Shown here: positions 23,122 through 35,135 of the stretch, piece by piece
How the letters are laid out: every line of letters starts with the position of its first letter
How positions within the stretch are numbered: position 1 is the first letter of the stretch
Assembly: GCF_009389715.1 (NCBI RefSeq)
Contig: NC_052397.1
Coordinates: 13,774,129 to 13,838,128 of the forward strand
Direction: 5' to 3'
DNA: 64,000 nucleotides
From: Phoenix dactylifera
Taxonomy: Eukaryota > Streptophyta > Magnoliopsida > Arecales > Arecaceae
Notes under the pieces: model-generated
Seen by the model: the letters and a program-made list of their open reading frames with translations, nothing else
What the model was told of the DNA's origin: nothing
Database searches by the model: none
Program-made: the position numbers and the translations under genes

Positions 23122-24939
23122 TTAGACTTCGACCCTCCAAACGATCTTCTCGCCGGCATCCTGCGGCTTCTCCACCGCCGCCACCCTTGCCCGGTGGACC
23201 ATGCTGGTCTTTGCCCTCTCGCCGCCGGGCAGCTCGCAGGTTTCGCTAATGGAGCCGCACCTTATATCGGCTGGAGGAATGAAGCAATCCGCGGAGAGGC
23301 CAGGGACATTGAAGGCCACCTCCTCGATGGTCCACGCCTCCTCCATCCTTGTCTTGGTGTGGCTCATGGCCATCTCGCCGAAGCGGAACAGGGTGACCAC
23401 CGAACGGCCCGAGTGGGCTATCATGACGCCTTCAACCAGGCGGTAGTCATCGAGGAAGGAGTTGATGGTGGTCTCCCAGTAGACGGCATCGCCGCCGGCG
23501 TTGGATTGGATTCGGGTAAGGTGGGAGTCCTCCATGTGGAGGAGCAGCCCGGTTCGCTGGCTGAAGTAGCCGAAAAGGACATGTCTTATGATCTCGGCCG
23601 GGCCTTCGCTTCTAGCTTTCAGTGTCTGTGGATCAGCACAGAGCTTGAGAATGAAGCAATCCTCCCCGTTGACCTTCTTCTCTCCAATGCACCGGGCATT
23701 GGCAAACATGCTCGCCGTGGTCAACGGATCGAGTCCCTAATCGAACATTTAGCTCAGTTAGCTTCAGACAATGGAAAAGGTCGCGGCTTTGGCAAGGAAT
23801 CCAGTAATTAAGAGGCAGTGTGGGGTGTTGGAGATTCGTTAATTTGTTGCCGTTTCCGATACCTGGAGGGCTCGGCGGAGGGGGCGGACGGGGCCCTTGG
23901 CGGCGTGGGCGCCGAGCCAGGGGGTGTGGCGCCACACGAGCTTGCCGTTGGAGCCGGCGTGGACCTTGCTGCCGCCGACGGCGAGCTCGACGTACCACAT
24001 GTCGGGGGCCATCTGCCAGAGGACGAAGCCGCCGGACTCCACGGACCGCGACGAGCCGCGGTTCTTCATTACCTTGGTCGCCGTCTCGAACTCCGACGCC
24101 ACCATCCTCACCTTCCCCATGGCGTACGCGTTACGGATGGAGCTCTGGAGCTTAAGGCCTCCCGACGCCGCCGTGTACTGCTGCAGTATGTACTGCGCCG
24201 ACGAGGTCTCCTGCCGAGACGAAGCCAAAGAGTGAACCACGGAAGAGAAAAACAAAAAAAAACGCACCTGTCTTGGGTTTAACCTCGGAGAATGGAGAAA
24301 AATCCATGAATGCAAGGGTAGAATGCATCAAAATGTGATATTTTTTCCATAAAGTTCCGAATTTTATCCAAGAACGTGAAAATGTAGTGGAGAAAATGAG
24401 TGGGGAAGGCAAAAATGGAGGAGATTGGAGGAGCTCACAATGGGCGTGTCTTTGATGCTGAGGTGGGGGAGGGGGTCGGCGGAGCTGACGTGAACAGGGG
24501 CTAACGGGGCGCCCATGACGCCCAGGAGGAGGCGGAGGTCGGAGCGGCGATGGTAGGAAGAGGAGGAGGCGCCTCCGCCTCCGGCGCCGGAGGAGACAGA
24601 GGGGGCGCGGGAAAGCTGGCCCCGGACCCAGTGGCCCCAACCACCCTCCCGCCGCGACTCCCCGCCGCCGTCCGCGATGGCGTCCGGGTCGGGCCCCTCC
24701 ACGAGCGGGGCTAGCGCCTCCCCGACGGGCCGGAAGCTGCCGGATCTCGCGATCAACGGCTCCGGGAGGTGCGCCAGCGAGTGGTGGCGCCCGTTCCCGG
24801 CCTTTCGCCGCCGTGGCAGCAGCAACCCCGCCATTGGCGACGGGCTCCTCGCCGGGCTCTTCGCCCGAGACCTCGCCGGCGAGAGGCCCCTCACCACCTC
24901 CTCCTTCAGCGATGCGAAGAACCCCTGCTTCTTCTCCAT
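23122..24939 (-). CDS. DUF620-family protein, three exons
   Basis: Exons are 24939-24439 (167 codons), 24210-23863 (116 codons) and 23736-23122 (204 codons plus stop). Introns of 228 and 126 bases have GT/AG ends and are all phase 0, giving 487 residues. The N-terminus MEKKQGFFASLKEEVVRGLS is followed by a basic, Ser/Pro-rich low-complexity region (SPARSRAKSPARSPSP) with no signal peptide. The conserved plant DUF620 domain runs from about residue 168 to near the C-terminus, with TSSAQYILQQYTAASGGLKL, FVLWQMAPDMWYVELAVGGS, GKLVWRHTPWLGAHAAKGPV, GLDPLTTASMFANARCIGEK, LFGYFSQRTGLL and MAMSHTKTRMEEAWTIEEVA. Its biochemical function is not established in the family as far as I know. The length fits the family and the ATG is the first in frame before the conserved FASLKEEV motif. 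Exon 1 is GC-rich, as is usual in monocots. Confidence 0.94.
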
Positions 24940-25640
24940 ATCTCCGAAGCCTTCTCTCCAGAAAGAGAACAGAGCAAAATAGAACCGAGGGAGGAGAGAG
25001 AAAGAGAGCGAACTCCCTTAAGAGACAGGAGTATAAGAGCTCATGTACTGATCCCAGAGAATTTCTTGAAAGGACTTTGATGCAATTTTCAAGGGTCGGG
25101 AGGGACTAAAATGTGATTTCCATTCCTTTTGAGGGGGTTGAGAGGGTAAGGAATGGAAGAAGGGAAGAAGAGAAAGAGGAGCACTGAGAGACCGACCGTC
25201 CACTGGCTACACGGAGTGTGCTCAGAGAGGAAGGGGAAGGTGGGAACAAGGAGAAACATAAGGGGGGGGGGAGTGGGAGAAAATACCGTTTGTGAGAGGG
25301 ATAGATGGGGATAGTAGTATAATATTAAACAAGACCGGGTGATAAATATAAAAGGGTGGCGACAAATGCCCCCACGACAGAAACGACAAACGCCTGAATA
25401 GGGCTATTTTTTTTAATAAAAGGTAAAAGTTTAGATCCCCTCACCACAAGTTAGATTTACCCTTCCTTCACCGAGTCCGCGTCCGTGGGCTGCTGGACGG
25501 TGGAGAAGCTGACGCGGTTACGGGGCTCCTTTGGTGGTGAGGTTACGGGAGGTGGCAGTAACTACGATCCAGGACCGGAGGCAGCTAATTTACCACGCGG
25601 CGCGAAGGGACTGGGTATCAGCATGCGCAGGTCCCCCCCG

Positions 25641-25656
25641 TTAACGGCGCCGTTAA
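25641..25656. promoter_or_regulatory. Perfect 16-bp palindrome with paired AACGG cores
   Basis: TTAACGGCGCCGTTAA is its own reverse complement. It holds two inverted AACGG motifs, the core recognised by MYB proteins including the three-repeat MYBs acting on M-phase elements, around GGCGCC. It lies about 700 bases upstream of the DUF620 ATG. Binding is untested. Confidence 0.35.
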
Positions 25657-25723
25657 GAGAAGGTTCGTTCAGAACTTTGACCGGGGTTATGTGACGGAAA
25701 GGAGACGGCGGGAGTGCGCGCCG

Positions 25724-25738
25724 GACGTGGGACGTGAC
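25724..25738. promoter_or_regulatory. Tandem ACGTG cores (ABRE/G-box-like)
   Basis: GACGTGG is followed directly by GACGTGAC. Paired ACGTG cores are typical bZIP sites in plant promoters, but the position, about 790 bases upstream of the ATG, makes the role speculative. Confidence 0.3.
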
Positions 25739-26382
25739 CGTTGGGGATTATATTCTCATCAATTAAATTATGATAATTAATTATAATTACCAAGGGAGGA
25801 ACAAAGCGAAGAAAGTGTTGGGGTAGTGACCTAAACAAAGATAAATGTTGCATCAAGAACCACGAGATTTTGATCAGACGGATATAATCACCCGACCGTT
25901 ACGAAACAAGATCCAAGGATTTCATGACAGGGATGCACAAAACTTCGTCGGCTAGCTATTTCTAGAAACACGGAGGAGGAGTGCTTCGAATATCTATCAC
26001 GGCCGTCCAGTCACGATCCGTCGGCTGTTGCTAGGTAGGCATTCGATGAGGCGGACCACTCGAAAGTGAGCGAAGTGGGGTCCATCCGTGGACGGGCTTT
26101 GCCATCTTTTTCGGGCCGTTTATGCTCCCGGGGAAGCAACGTGACAGGACAGGGTGGGGAGGGATGATGAGAGCCGTCCGCACGGTGATCCCTGTCCTTC
26201 CGATTAAAGTGGGATCGGACGGTGGTCTCTCACCTACCCACAGTGGCATCTACCCATCTTCTTCCTTTAATTTTTGTGGAGTCAGCTTTTCTGGACTTCG
26301 AGTCCATGGCCATGTAGGGAGACAAGTGCCAATGACATACCAATTTGGTCTCTCTCTCTCTAGCAACTAGGAGTGAAGATTT

Positions 26383-26802
26383 TAGGGCTCGTTTGGTTCG
26401 CAGAAAAAAAAGAGAAAAAAATATTGTCAACGAAAAAGTAATAAAATATGTATTGTTTGGTTGGAGTTTTTTTAAAAAAAGAGACGATCTTTTCCATGAG
26501 AAACATAGAAAAGTTACTTTTTCATGAACCGGAAATCACTTCATTTTTATTTTTTTCTAAAAAATTCTTCAACATTAAAGAGGTATTAAAGACCTAATTT
26601 TTATTAAGGGTATAATAGGAAGTGCACATAACTTTTTTCAAAAAAGTGAATAGTCAACCAAACATAAACATTCTGAACATTTGCCAATTTTTCATTGTCA
26701 ACTAAACATGCTAAAAGTACTTTTCCAGACATCTTCTTTCCAGAAATCTGCTTCCCAGAAATCCTAAGAGGAAAAATGCTTCCTATGAACCAAATAAGCT
26801 TA
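26383..26802. mobile_element. MITE-like element, TTTGGTTC-type ends
   Basis: The left end TAGGGCTCGTTTGGTTCG and the reverse-complemented right end TAAGCTTATTTGGTTC are related, and the interior is A/T rich with no coding. The 8-bp flanks (GAAGATTT and TAAAAAGT) do not match, so the exact ends are uncertain. It resembles the element at 8710 in general style. Confidence 0.45.
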
Positions 26803-27461
26803 TAAAAAGTACATCAAAATGTATTGGAACAAATTTGGGTTATATTAAAATTAAAAATAAAGTTCTTAAAATTGTTATACAATTATTCATGCACGAAGAA
26901 GTGTGGAAGTTATAAAAATAATAAGATTAGCATAAGTAATACCTATAGACAAGATCCGCCATCTCAGTATTGAACTCCGTACCGATGCCACACTAGCATA
27001 GTATTGGTATAGTACAATATAAAATTTTTTTGGCGTATACAGTATCGGTGCACTATCTATACCGGATGCCGATACGGTGTACCATGTCTATAGATGATGT
27101 ATATAGTGTCATTGTATGTTTCATAAATAATTAAGGTTTCTTGAAATTATTTGAAAGATTTATGGATGATCAAAGAGTTTTAAAAAGGGTGTGATCAGAG
27201 AACTCTTGATTTATTCAAGTATGTAGAATGGTCTGAAGCATCATTCAGCCGAGAGAGTAATTTTAGAATTCTTCGATAATCTTAAAAACGTAGCCATCAT
27301 GAGATTCGAGTAGATAGCTTTTGAGAACAAACAATTGATATATTTTTGATTAATTGATAGTTCCTCTTTCATGTTAGAAGTTACATAAAAGTATTTCAGC
27401 TCATGTGCTTCTCCAAATCGCAGCAATTACTGCATTAATATATTATATAAAAAAAAAACGA

Positions 27462-27775
27462 AGCAAGTTCTTGCTAGGGGTTAGGTGGCTAAGCTAAGCC
27501 TTCACATTAACTCTTATTGAATGTTAACTTTAAGTCACAACTTTGCGTGGTCTTATACATTTGGCTGTGTAAAAGTTGATGTATCACATCCAGGGACTAT
27601 GAAAAAAAGTAACATAGGAGCAAGTTCTTGCTGTGGGGTAGGCAACTAAGCTAAAAATTTCCCTTAACTCTTATGGAATGTTACTTTAAAGTCACAACTT
27701 TGTGTTTTTTTTTATATATGTAGATGCGTAACAGTTGATATATCACATCCAATGAAGTTAGGTGTGCATCATTGT
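27462..27775. repeat. Tandem duplication, period about 157 bp
   Basis: AGCAAGTTCTTGCT at 27462 recurs at 27619, followed in both by a GGCTAAG/AACTAAG block, AACTCTTATNGAATGTTA, AAGTCACAACTTTG and GATATATCACATCCA-like sequence. The copies have diverged considerably. Confidence 0.8.
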
Positions 27776-28498
27776 AGGAGGTCCAAGAAGCAGAAAAAGT
27801 AGCTGAAATGCTATTAAGCTCATTTAGATAAGCAAGGTGCAATAGTTGCAGCCACATGTTTTCAACATAGTCTTATTGTTAAATGATAAAAGAAACCCTA
27901 ACATGAAAAGCCATGTCAAATATATACAGCGCAATTATATTTGTGCTGCTATTCTATTTTCACCTTTGTCTACATTCACTCAAGAAAATTCAGGTAATGG
28001 AAAACTTTGTTCTATCAACTTGTTCATGTAATAGGCTTATAGGCTTGGTCTGTATCAAACAATCTATCAGTATCCTTACCTTTTTATATCAATGATATCT
28101 TGAAATCATTTGTTTCAAACTGTCTTTTTCTATCTGTCTTGGAGTATAATGTAAGGAGACTATAATCATAAATCTCCACTAAAATTAAAATCTCACTAAG
28201 CAAAATTATTCATCCTTTAATTTTCTTAGGTGTTGACATTTTCAGTAACCGCGGAGGTCGACTCCATGTAAATCCTATATTTTTCCTTGGAGTCAAAGTT
28301 TGGACTTCAATTCCAGTATTACATATTGATGTGAAGATCATAGCCTATCCACTGATGATCACCACTCAGTTTATTTGGGATGTAGCAGTCAAGATCGATA
28401 CCAAGCATAATAGGGTTAGTGATATTGGTTGGGCTCTATCTAGCGCTCATAAATTGACTGATGATGAGAAAGAGATGATCTATAACTTTTCCTAAAAA

Positions 28499-28502
<4 letters not shown>

Positions 28503-28558
<56 letters not shown>
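28503..28558. repeat. (AT)n microsatellite, about 28 units
   Basis: An uninterrupted alternating AT run. Confidence 0.95.
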
Positions 28559-28562
<4 letters not shown>

Positions 28563-30900
28563 TTCTCTTAAAAGAGAATGGTTATCTAACTGCAAAATCT
28601 TGAAGGCATGGAAAAGGGACACCCTTTGGTGGGACATTGGCACTGGACCTCACCAAATGGAGCCCCAAGTGTGAAAGAGGGTGTGGAAGTGGGTGTTCGA
28701 GGGAACGAGAGTGGGTCCTCAAATGTACGAGAGTGTGAAACGGGTAGCACGAGGGTGGACGGGCAGGGAGGAAATCTAATGGGTCGGGAGCAGTTGAAAT
28801 TTATTGTTAGATTCTTACTATATTCGTGGATGATTTAATGGCCTTCCATGAATAAGGGTGACCCCATGTTTGGGTAAATGAGACCTTTTTAATGGTCCCC
28901 AAAAGCAATAGGTTATGGGGATCGCTTAGTAGGAGAAAAAGAATCTTGCATGTGGTGATCCACAAATATATTAAAATTTTGATTAGATAGCTTCTTTTTT
29001 TTATAATCAAAAAAAAAAAAAAACTGGGACCATATGGTTAGCCAATAATTCAGTTTTCATGCTATGATCCATTTTCTATATGCTTGTGATTTTTTTTTTA
29101 TTTATGACATATTGCAAGATGCGTTATTAGGAACACAGATGATTGAAATATTGGTTTTTTTCTCAAAATCGACTAAATGTAAGTCATATGTGAAGCCATC
29201 ATAGATTTGGTATAAATGGAATCACATGGAAGATGAGAAATAAATAGGTCATGAGCAAAAGCATGCCTTCCAAGAAAATGGTATGTATGTGTATGTGTGA
29301 GTTTCGAATTAATGATGCCATTATCTAGAAAGGAGAGGTGCCAATAAGCTAGACTTGGCTTCATTACAAAAAGACTGCATAATATCTGAATACTAATTTT
29401 TCTAACTCCAGCACATTATATGTCAAAATATGTATTTCAAGTTTAATTTGTAGATATAAAAGTGCATGCTAAAAAATTATTCGATTGATTTGGCACTTTT
29501 TTTGGGACTAACAAGGAGCAGGATGTTGCAGAGAGAATGCATATGAAAAGCCAACTTGGTTGAGTCAAAACCGCATGATTTTTTGAGTTAGTAACCATTT
29601 TAAAGTGTAACAATTAATGCAAGATGTGGTTCACAAAGTTTGCCCGGTAGGGAGTTAATAACCCACAAACTGGGCTTGCACGCACGGTTTGCATGGGATC
29701 GGTTAAGAGAGAGATTTTATAAATCGGTTTTCTAAGATTGGAATAGAAATCGAACTGACCTAATATGAAAATCAGTTTAAATTGGTCCAAAAAAAGAGCT
29801 CGATTCGGCTCAATTTATTGGTTCCATATGAGGGCCCCCATGGCTGAAGATGGTGGAAGTGGATAAGAAAAGAAAACATCAAAAAAAATATATTTTAGAA
29901 GTCAAAAAATTATCTATAACCGAATACAAAGTAACCAAGTAGATAAAAGCTAAGAATTATTAGGATTTCAAAAGACCAAAGGGATTAGGATATTATCTTG
30001 AGAGGGACAACTCCAACAAGGAATCAACGGCTAGGAACAATTTGAGGTGTGCGGAGGCAATAATGCCGTGGACAACATCAATATTGAATCGTAGGATCTC
30101 ATTTCTAGCACCGAAGTTAGCAACCTAGAGATCCAAAAGATGAGAAAGAGAACGGATTAAAGCCAAGAAAAGAGAAGGGGAGAAAAGCAAGAGGCTTTGG
30201 GTTAGAGGAGGTGAAGAAATCACCTAGAGAGGAGGGGAGCAACTCTTCTTGATGGTGTGGGTCTAGGGAGAAGGGTTTTGAAACACGCTATCATAGATCT
30301 ATGCATGGCAGTAGTGGCAGTGGTGGCGATGGTGGAAAGGGGGCCCAGCGAGAACGCCGAAAAAAATGAGGATAAGGCGAGAGCACGAAGGGCGGCTAGG
30401 GTTAAAAACTTAAGTGAACATTTTTTTATATCAGGGTCAGATAGTCCATATATGGCTATTGATGATTAATCAGAGGTTTGAAAAACTTAAAGTGCTAGTT
30501 CCATTTAGTCCTATATCAACTATTTAGATGATGCTTTCTCTCTTTAAAAGAAACAATTTTCATGGGTTTTATTTTCTTGCTTGGAGGCAAAAATTGGGGC
30601 ATTTGATATTTAGGTGTCTAGATGTTCTAGGTTTGGGTGAGACTACTGCTCCGAGCTAGCTTGCCCATTCCAAGTTGGATAGTATATATATGAGTCAGTT
30701 TGATTTAAGTTAGATTTGTTTTTAACTTAAATTGAAATCGGATCGATTTTTTTGATTTCAAAAAAATCCCAAACCAAAATCAGACAGAATGTAGAAAAAT
30801 TAGATCTAAACTAAACTGAAATAATCAGTTCGGGTCAATTTGTTGGTTTGCTCAATTTTCTTACATACCCTATTTGGTAATTTTTCTTTTTTTTAAAAAA

Positions 30901-31098
30901 AATAGAAATAAGGAATCTAATCTAAAAGAACTTGTTTAGTTATTCTAGCTCTTTTTTTAATAATTTTTATTATTTCTGAAAAAATGGAAAGAAAAAATAG
31001 AAATAAGGAATCTAATCTAAAAGAACTTGTTTAGTTATTCTAGCTCTTTTTTTTTAATAATTTTTATTATTTCTGAAAAAAATGGAAGTAAAAAAATC
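30901..31098. repeat. Tandem duplication, period about 95 bp
   Basis: AATAGAAATAAGGAATCTAA at 30901 recurs at 30996. Each copy continues through AAAGAACTTGTTTAGTTATT to TTTTTATTATTTCTGAAAAA. The copies are nearly identical apart from T-tract length, so the duplication is recent. It lies in a possible MITE starting with CCCTATTTGGTAATTTTTC near 30868. Confidence 0.88.
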
Positions 31099-31145
31099 AC
31101 TTTCTTTTTCTAAAAAAGTGGATCTTCACCCCTTTGTCATCCCTT

Positions 31146-31395
31146 TTATTTTATTTTTGTTAAAGCAGGTATTTCATACATTACGAGTACAGATACACCC
31201 AATATAATCAGCAAACAACAAGTCACAAAGTGTCTTAGGCAACTCCCCCTCTCCAGCCCACAGGGTGCATCCTGAGTAGCTGGCCACATATACTGCCGCC
31301 CAGTCTGCCACTCCATTGGCCTCTCGGCATACATGCTTAGCCTGAAAGACCACTCCATCGCTCATCATCGCCCAAATATCTCGAAGCAAGGAGTG
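31146..31395 (-). mobile_element. 3' end of a LINE (RNase H tail), minus strand
   Basis: The minus strand encodes the end of an RNase H domain: DGVVFQAKHVCREANGVADW, then AAVYVASYSGCTLWAGEGEL and LPKTLCDLLFADYIG. The HVCREAN..ADW motif is the signature of the LINE RVT_3 domain. The A-rich tail (T-rich on plus) at 31145-31163 marks the 3' end. It is 5'-truncated, as is usual for LINE insertions, and may have landed inside an older MITE. Confidence 0.75.
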
Positions 31396-32718
31396 TACCC
31401 TCTTTACCCAACCTTTCCATGATCTCTACCCAACCTCCTCATGTTTGCATCAAGGACCCATCCCTGGAGTAAGAGAGCCTCTCCAGCATCACCATCATCG
31501 AGCACATCAGCCTCTCAAACCTAGTCGACGGCTAAATCGAGTCCGCCACCGACCTCATCTATCTTTTCTATCTCCCTTGCTCCACCTCCTCTTATACCCT
31601 GACAAGCTCCTGCCAATGGCAACGATGATATTGCCTTCGATGAGATCTCCATCACCAATATAGCCGAGTGGCTCCACTCATTGTTAATATAAAAAAACAA
31701 ACATAGTTTTTACTAACAAAATTTTAAAAAAATGAAAATAAAATTTCTGACCAATAATGCCAAACAAGCCTAAAGCTTTAGATATGCGCATGCCTGTAGA
31801 CCAGTCACAGGCAATAAAGTTTTGTCTCCATCCTGATGGTTCTTCCACATTATTTTGTTCCATGAGATCTCGTCAACCTGCTACGAGTTGGACTCTAACT
31901 ATGCATGGACTACTGATATAAAGTGCTATACGATATCAAGCTTATTAACCAATCCTTCTTCTTCTTCGTGCATCCCCTAAGATTTCAACCGAACATAAGA
32001 CTTTTGAGGCTGGACAAGGTAGAGGCTTTTCAGGTTGGAGAAGTACCCTCTTTGTACTACAAATTAGCTGGCTAGCCAACTCCATTGCCTTGATGTTCTT
32101 TAGTGCCAAGCAGTGACCCATGACAAATCTGTACGTTGATCTCAAGCAATTGGATCTATCTTATGAGACAGACTCTGAATCAAATAATGCTCGTACATCT
32201 TAAAATGTTGATTCTAGCTAGCAGCATCTCTCTTTCTTAATTTCCTAGAAGCCAAATGAGAGTCATAATAATAATAATAACAATCAATTGATTGCGTGCA
32301 AACATCAAAAGTAACAGTGGTGACATGTTCATGAATTTTTTGCTTATACATATACCCCTTGTAATGTATATTTAAATATTTGCTCGAAAGATAAGATGAT
32401 GGTGCACATTTGCTTCTTTCAATAACCTAAGATTACATATCTATCCTTCTTCTTATGTTTATATTTTACTTCAATAGGTTTAATTTTGGTTTGGTTAGTT
32501 CCAAATAACTTAGAAAGATTTTTGGGTGTATATTGTAAAATTTGTGCCAACTATTTATGGATACTTTTCATTTTCTAAAGAGGTGAATAGATAATTAAGC
32601 ACCTTTAGGAGAATGTCTGTCAAAATCCTTGAATTGATAAAATGATAAATTATTCATACCTATATTTTTCTTCTTTACTTTCTTTTTCAGGATTTATGTC
32701 TATTTGGGCTTCTTTTAA

Positions 32719-32751
<33 letters not shown>

Positions 32752-34290
32752 TTAGGGAGGAGGAGGGGATGCAGTTCATTTGGCAACCAGCCAAATTCAA
32801 ATTGTTGAGTTATGACACAATCAAACATGAAGGGAAAACCAAATTATACTATAATTATCACTCATTTATTTTTCAAACATTTTAATTGAATAAAAGACTT
32901 GATATGGTTCCTTTGCTTTTTGTTTGAATACTATCATTTAACCATTAAGGATATATAGATATATCTGTGCGTGCGTGCACAAGAAAATCATGTACGTGTA
33001 AAGGACTTAGCCTTTACGTCCTAAGGGACATGCAAGCTTTTGGAGCGGAAAATATGTGCTTGTTGAAAGATGAACAACTAAACAAACACCTTTTGAAGTG
33101 TTATATATAAATTTCTATATTTTTTTGAATAAAAAAGATAGGGAGGAAACCCGCCATACATCCAGCTAATAAACAATATATGCACACAAAAAAATGAAAA
33201 AAGGAATAAGAAAATAGGATCCACATACAAGAGTCTTCTTATAGAAATTTAAGGTGCATAAAACCCTAATTACCTCATCATCTACTCAAGATAAACATGA
33301 AGCAAGACTTCCTTCAGATCTAATTAAAACTATCCTACTCTTTTTGCGCCTTATGATTTCCCAAGAGTTCCATCGAGTAATTGTTGAGCCCCAAATTTGA
33401 TTTGTAGACCTTGCCTTGTCCAAAAATATTTCGGACTTCCATTTTCTCGGATCCCTGCGGGTCTAATTTTCATAGGAATCTATCATATACCTCTACATTT
33501 TATTCATCGATCTTGAAGAAAAAAAACATACCTCTCGTTCAAGGTTATTCATTTTTTTGATGGGATAGTTTAAAGTATTTCATGTTAGATTTGGAAAGCT
33601 TGTAATCTAGAGATTCTAATTATAATACATGGCATGCCACATATGATAAATTATATATCATTGAGAGAAGAAAAGTTGGGAAGGAATTATTCAAAAGAAG
33701 TAGTTCTCATGCTGTCATGAACTTGACCTCATAAGCTCAGAAGGGTTGACACAGTGACACAGAGTTTAATCTAGAGTTACAAATTGAGGAAAGGAGGAAT
33801 ATAAAGTATGGGAAGTTTTAGGCAGCATGTGAACATGTTAGCCTGGTGGGGATATCAAAGGCTCTACTTTGACTTTCATTTTTTTTTTTTTAATTTTTTG
33901 GTCATGAATGCGTGGAAACCAATTAGATTTCGACATGTTGGCATGGTTTAGGGAATCATTGTTGGTGGACAGCAAGGGAGAACATATCATTGTTCTCATA
34001 ATAAAATTCTAGGTTGGTTGTGTCTTTAAATTAATCTATAGTCTTAAGCTGGTGTCTCTATTAGCTTATGTGTTTCTCTATAAACTATTTCCACCACATG
34101 TTTCTCAAGAATTAAGGTCAAACCACGTTAGCTAGCACATAATTAAGATAGAATCTTGGAGGGTGTAGACTCTTATGCTTGGAGTTGGTAAATATTTGAC
34201 AAAATGTAAAAGTTAGTCAACACGTATAGAACTATTTAATTTGCAATGGAATAATGCCATATCCACATATCTAATGGCATTAGATACTAT
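31396..34290. other. Intergenic, no gene seen
   Basis: Contains a (GT)15 microsatellite at 32721 and A/T-rich DNA. The segment 31430-31680 is C-rich and may be relic coding DNA, but I recognise no domain. The minus-strand 66-codon frame at 31945-32145 has no signature. Confidence 0.4.
32721..32750. repeat. (TG)15 microsatellite
   Basis: Thirty uninterrupted bases of alternating TG. Confidence 0.95.
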
Positions 34291-35135
34291 TATCCTGTGT
34301 TTGGTTGGAGTCATGAAAGGGAGGACGGATGTGGTTGGAATGATGAATGGCCTCCATCCACCGTCAGGTCCAAAAAATTTTAGAAAGGATGGATGAAAAG
34401 GAGGGATTATTTGTCCCAATAATTTGCATTCTCCCAAATTGGAATGAGGCAAAAAAAGATAGATGGAGTATATAAGCGATTGGTTTCTATATCGACAAAA
34501 TTACTCATTATTATTTTTTTTGACAAAATTTTAATACTTTTTCATTTTTTTCATTCATTCATTAATATATATATATGCGCGCGCACACACACTATTAACC
34601 CTATGCCAGGAAACTTGCATAATTTTTATAATTATGAGTAAATAATTAGAATTGTCTTCTTCTATTTTTCTATTTATATGCACTATTTTTTTAGTTAACT
34701 ATTTATATAAAAGTATTTAAATATTTAATTTAAATTAAAAGATAATTAGTTAATTATATAATTAATATATATAAATAAACTAATTCATATATAATTAATT
34801 TATAAAATTGTTTATTAAATTAATATTTTTATAATTTTTTATATAATTATAAATTATAAATATTATAAATTTATATATTACCTTACTTCTTTAGTATAAA
34901 TAAGTGTTATAAATTGATAATAATAATATTTTTTTATTAAAGGTTAGTTTAGTAAAAAAATATCATATAAATATCATCCACTAGGCTTTTTTGTTCTTTC
35001 TATACCAAATAGAGGAGGGAATCATTTCCATCCATTCTTTCATATTTCACCAAACACATGGAAGGATGGATAAAAAATCCATCCATCCTCTCCCTCATCC
35101 ATCCTTCCTCTAATTTATTCTTCATACCAAATAGT
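34291..35135. mobile_element. Possible MITE with GGATGGATG-rich ends
   Basis: The left part (GTGTTTGGTTGGAGTCATGA, then GGACGGATG and GGATGGATG) is mirrored on the right by CATCCATCC runs and ACCAAATAG motifs (34990-35135). The centre is extremely AT-rich. This fits an element of about 0.8 kb with inverted subterminal repeats. Ends and target duplication could not be fixed. Confidence 0.4.

Larger units (their letters stand above)
24940..26382 (-). promoter_or_regulatory. Upstream region of the DUF620 gene, GC-rich
   Basis: The first 100 bases are pyrimidine-rich on the gene strand, as expected for a leader. Up to about 26300 the DNA is GC-richer than the surrounding intergenic DNA and holds no convincing gene. 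Within it lie a 16-bp perfect palindrome (25641) and two adjacent ACGTG cores (25724-25738). No clear TATA box was identified. Confidence 0.35.
26803..31145. other. Intergenic, repeats only
   Basis: AT-rich, containing a 157-bp tandem duplication (27462) and an AT microsatellite (28503). At 29660-29830 and 30690-30880 there are degenerate stretches rich in 'aaatcggttt'-like motifs, which could be the two ends of an old DNA transposon with the purine-rich segment 30000-30460 between them. I could not define ends or a target duplication. Confidence 0.4.

Noticed and set aside
23194..24282. Plus-strand frames of 154-205 codons opposite the DUF620 exons
   Set aside because: Arise from GC-rich codon bias of the real minus-strand gene and have no family signature.
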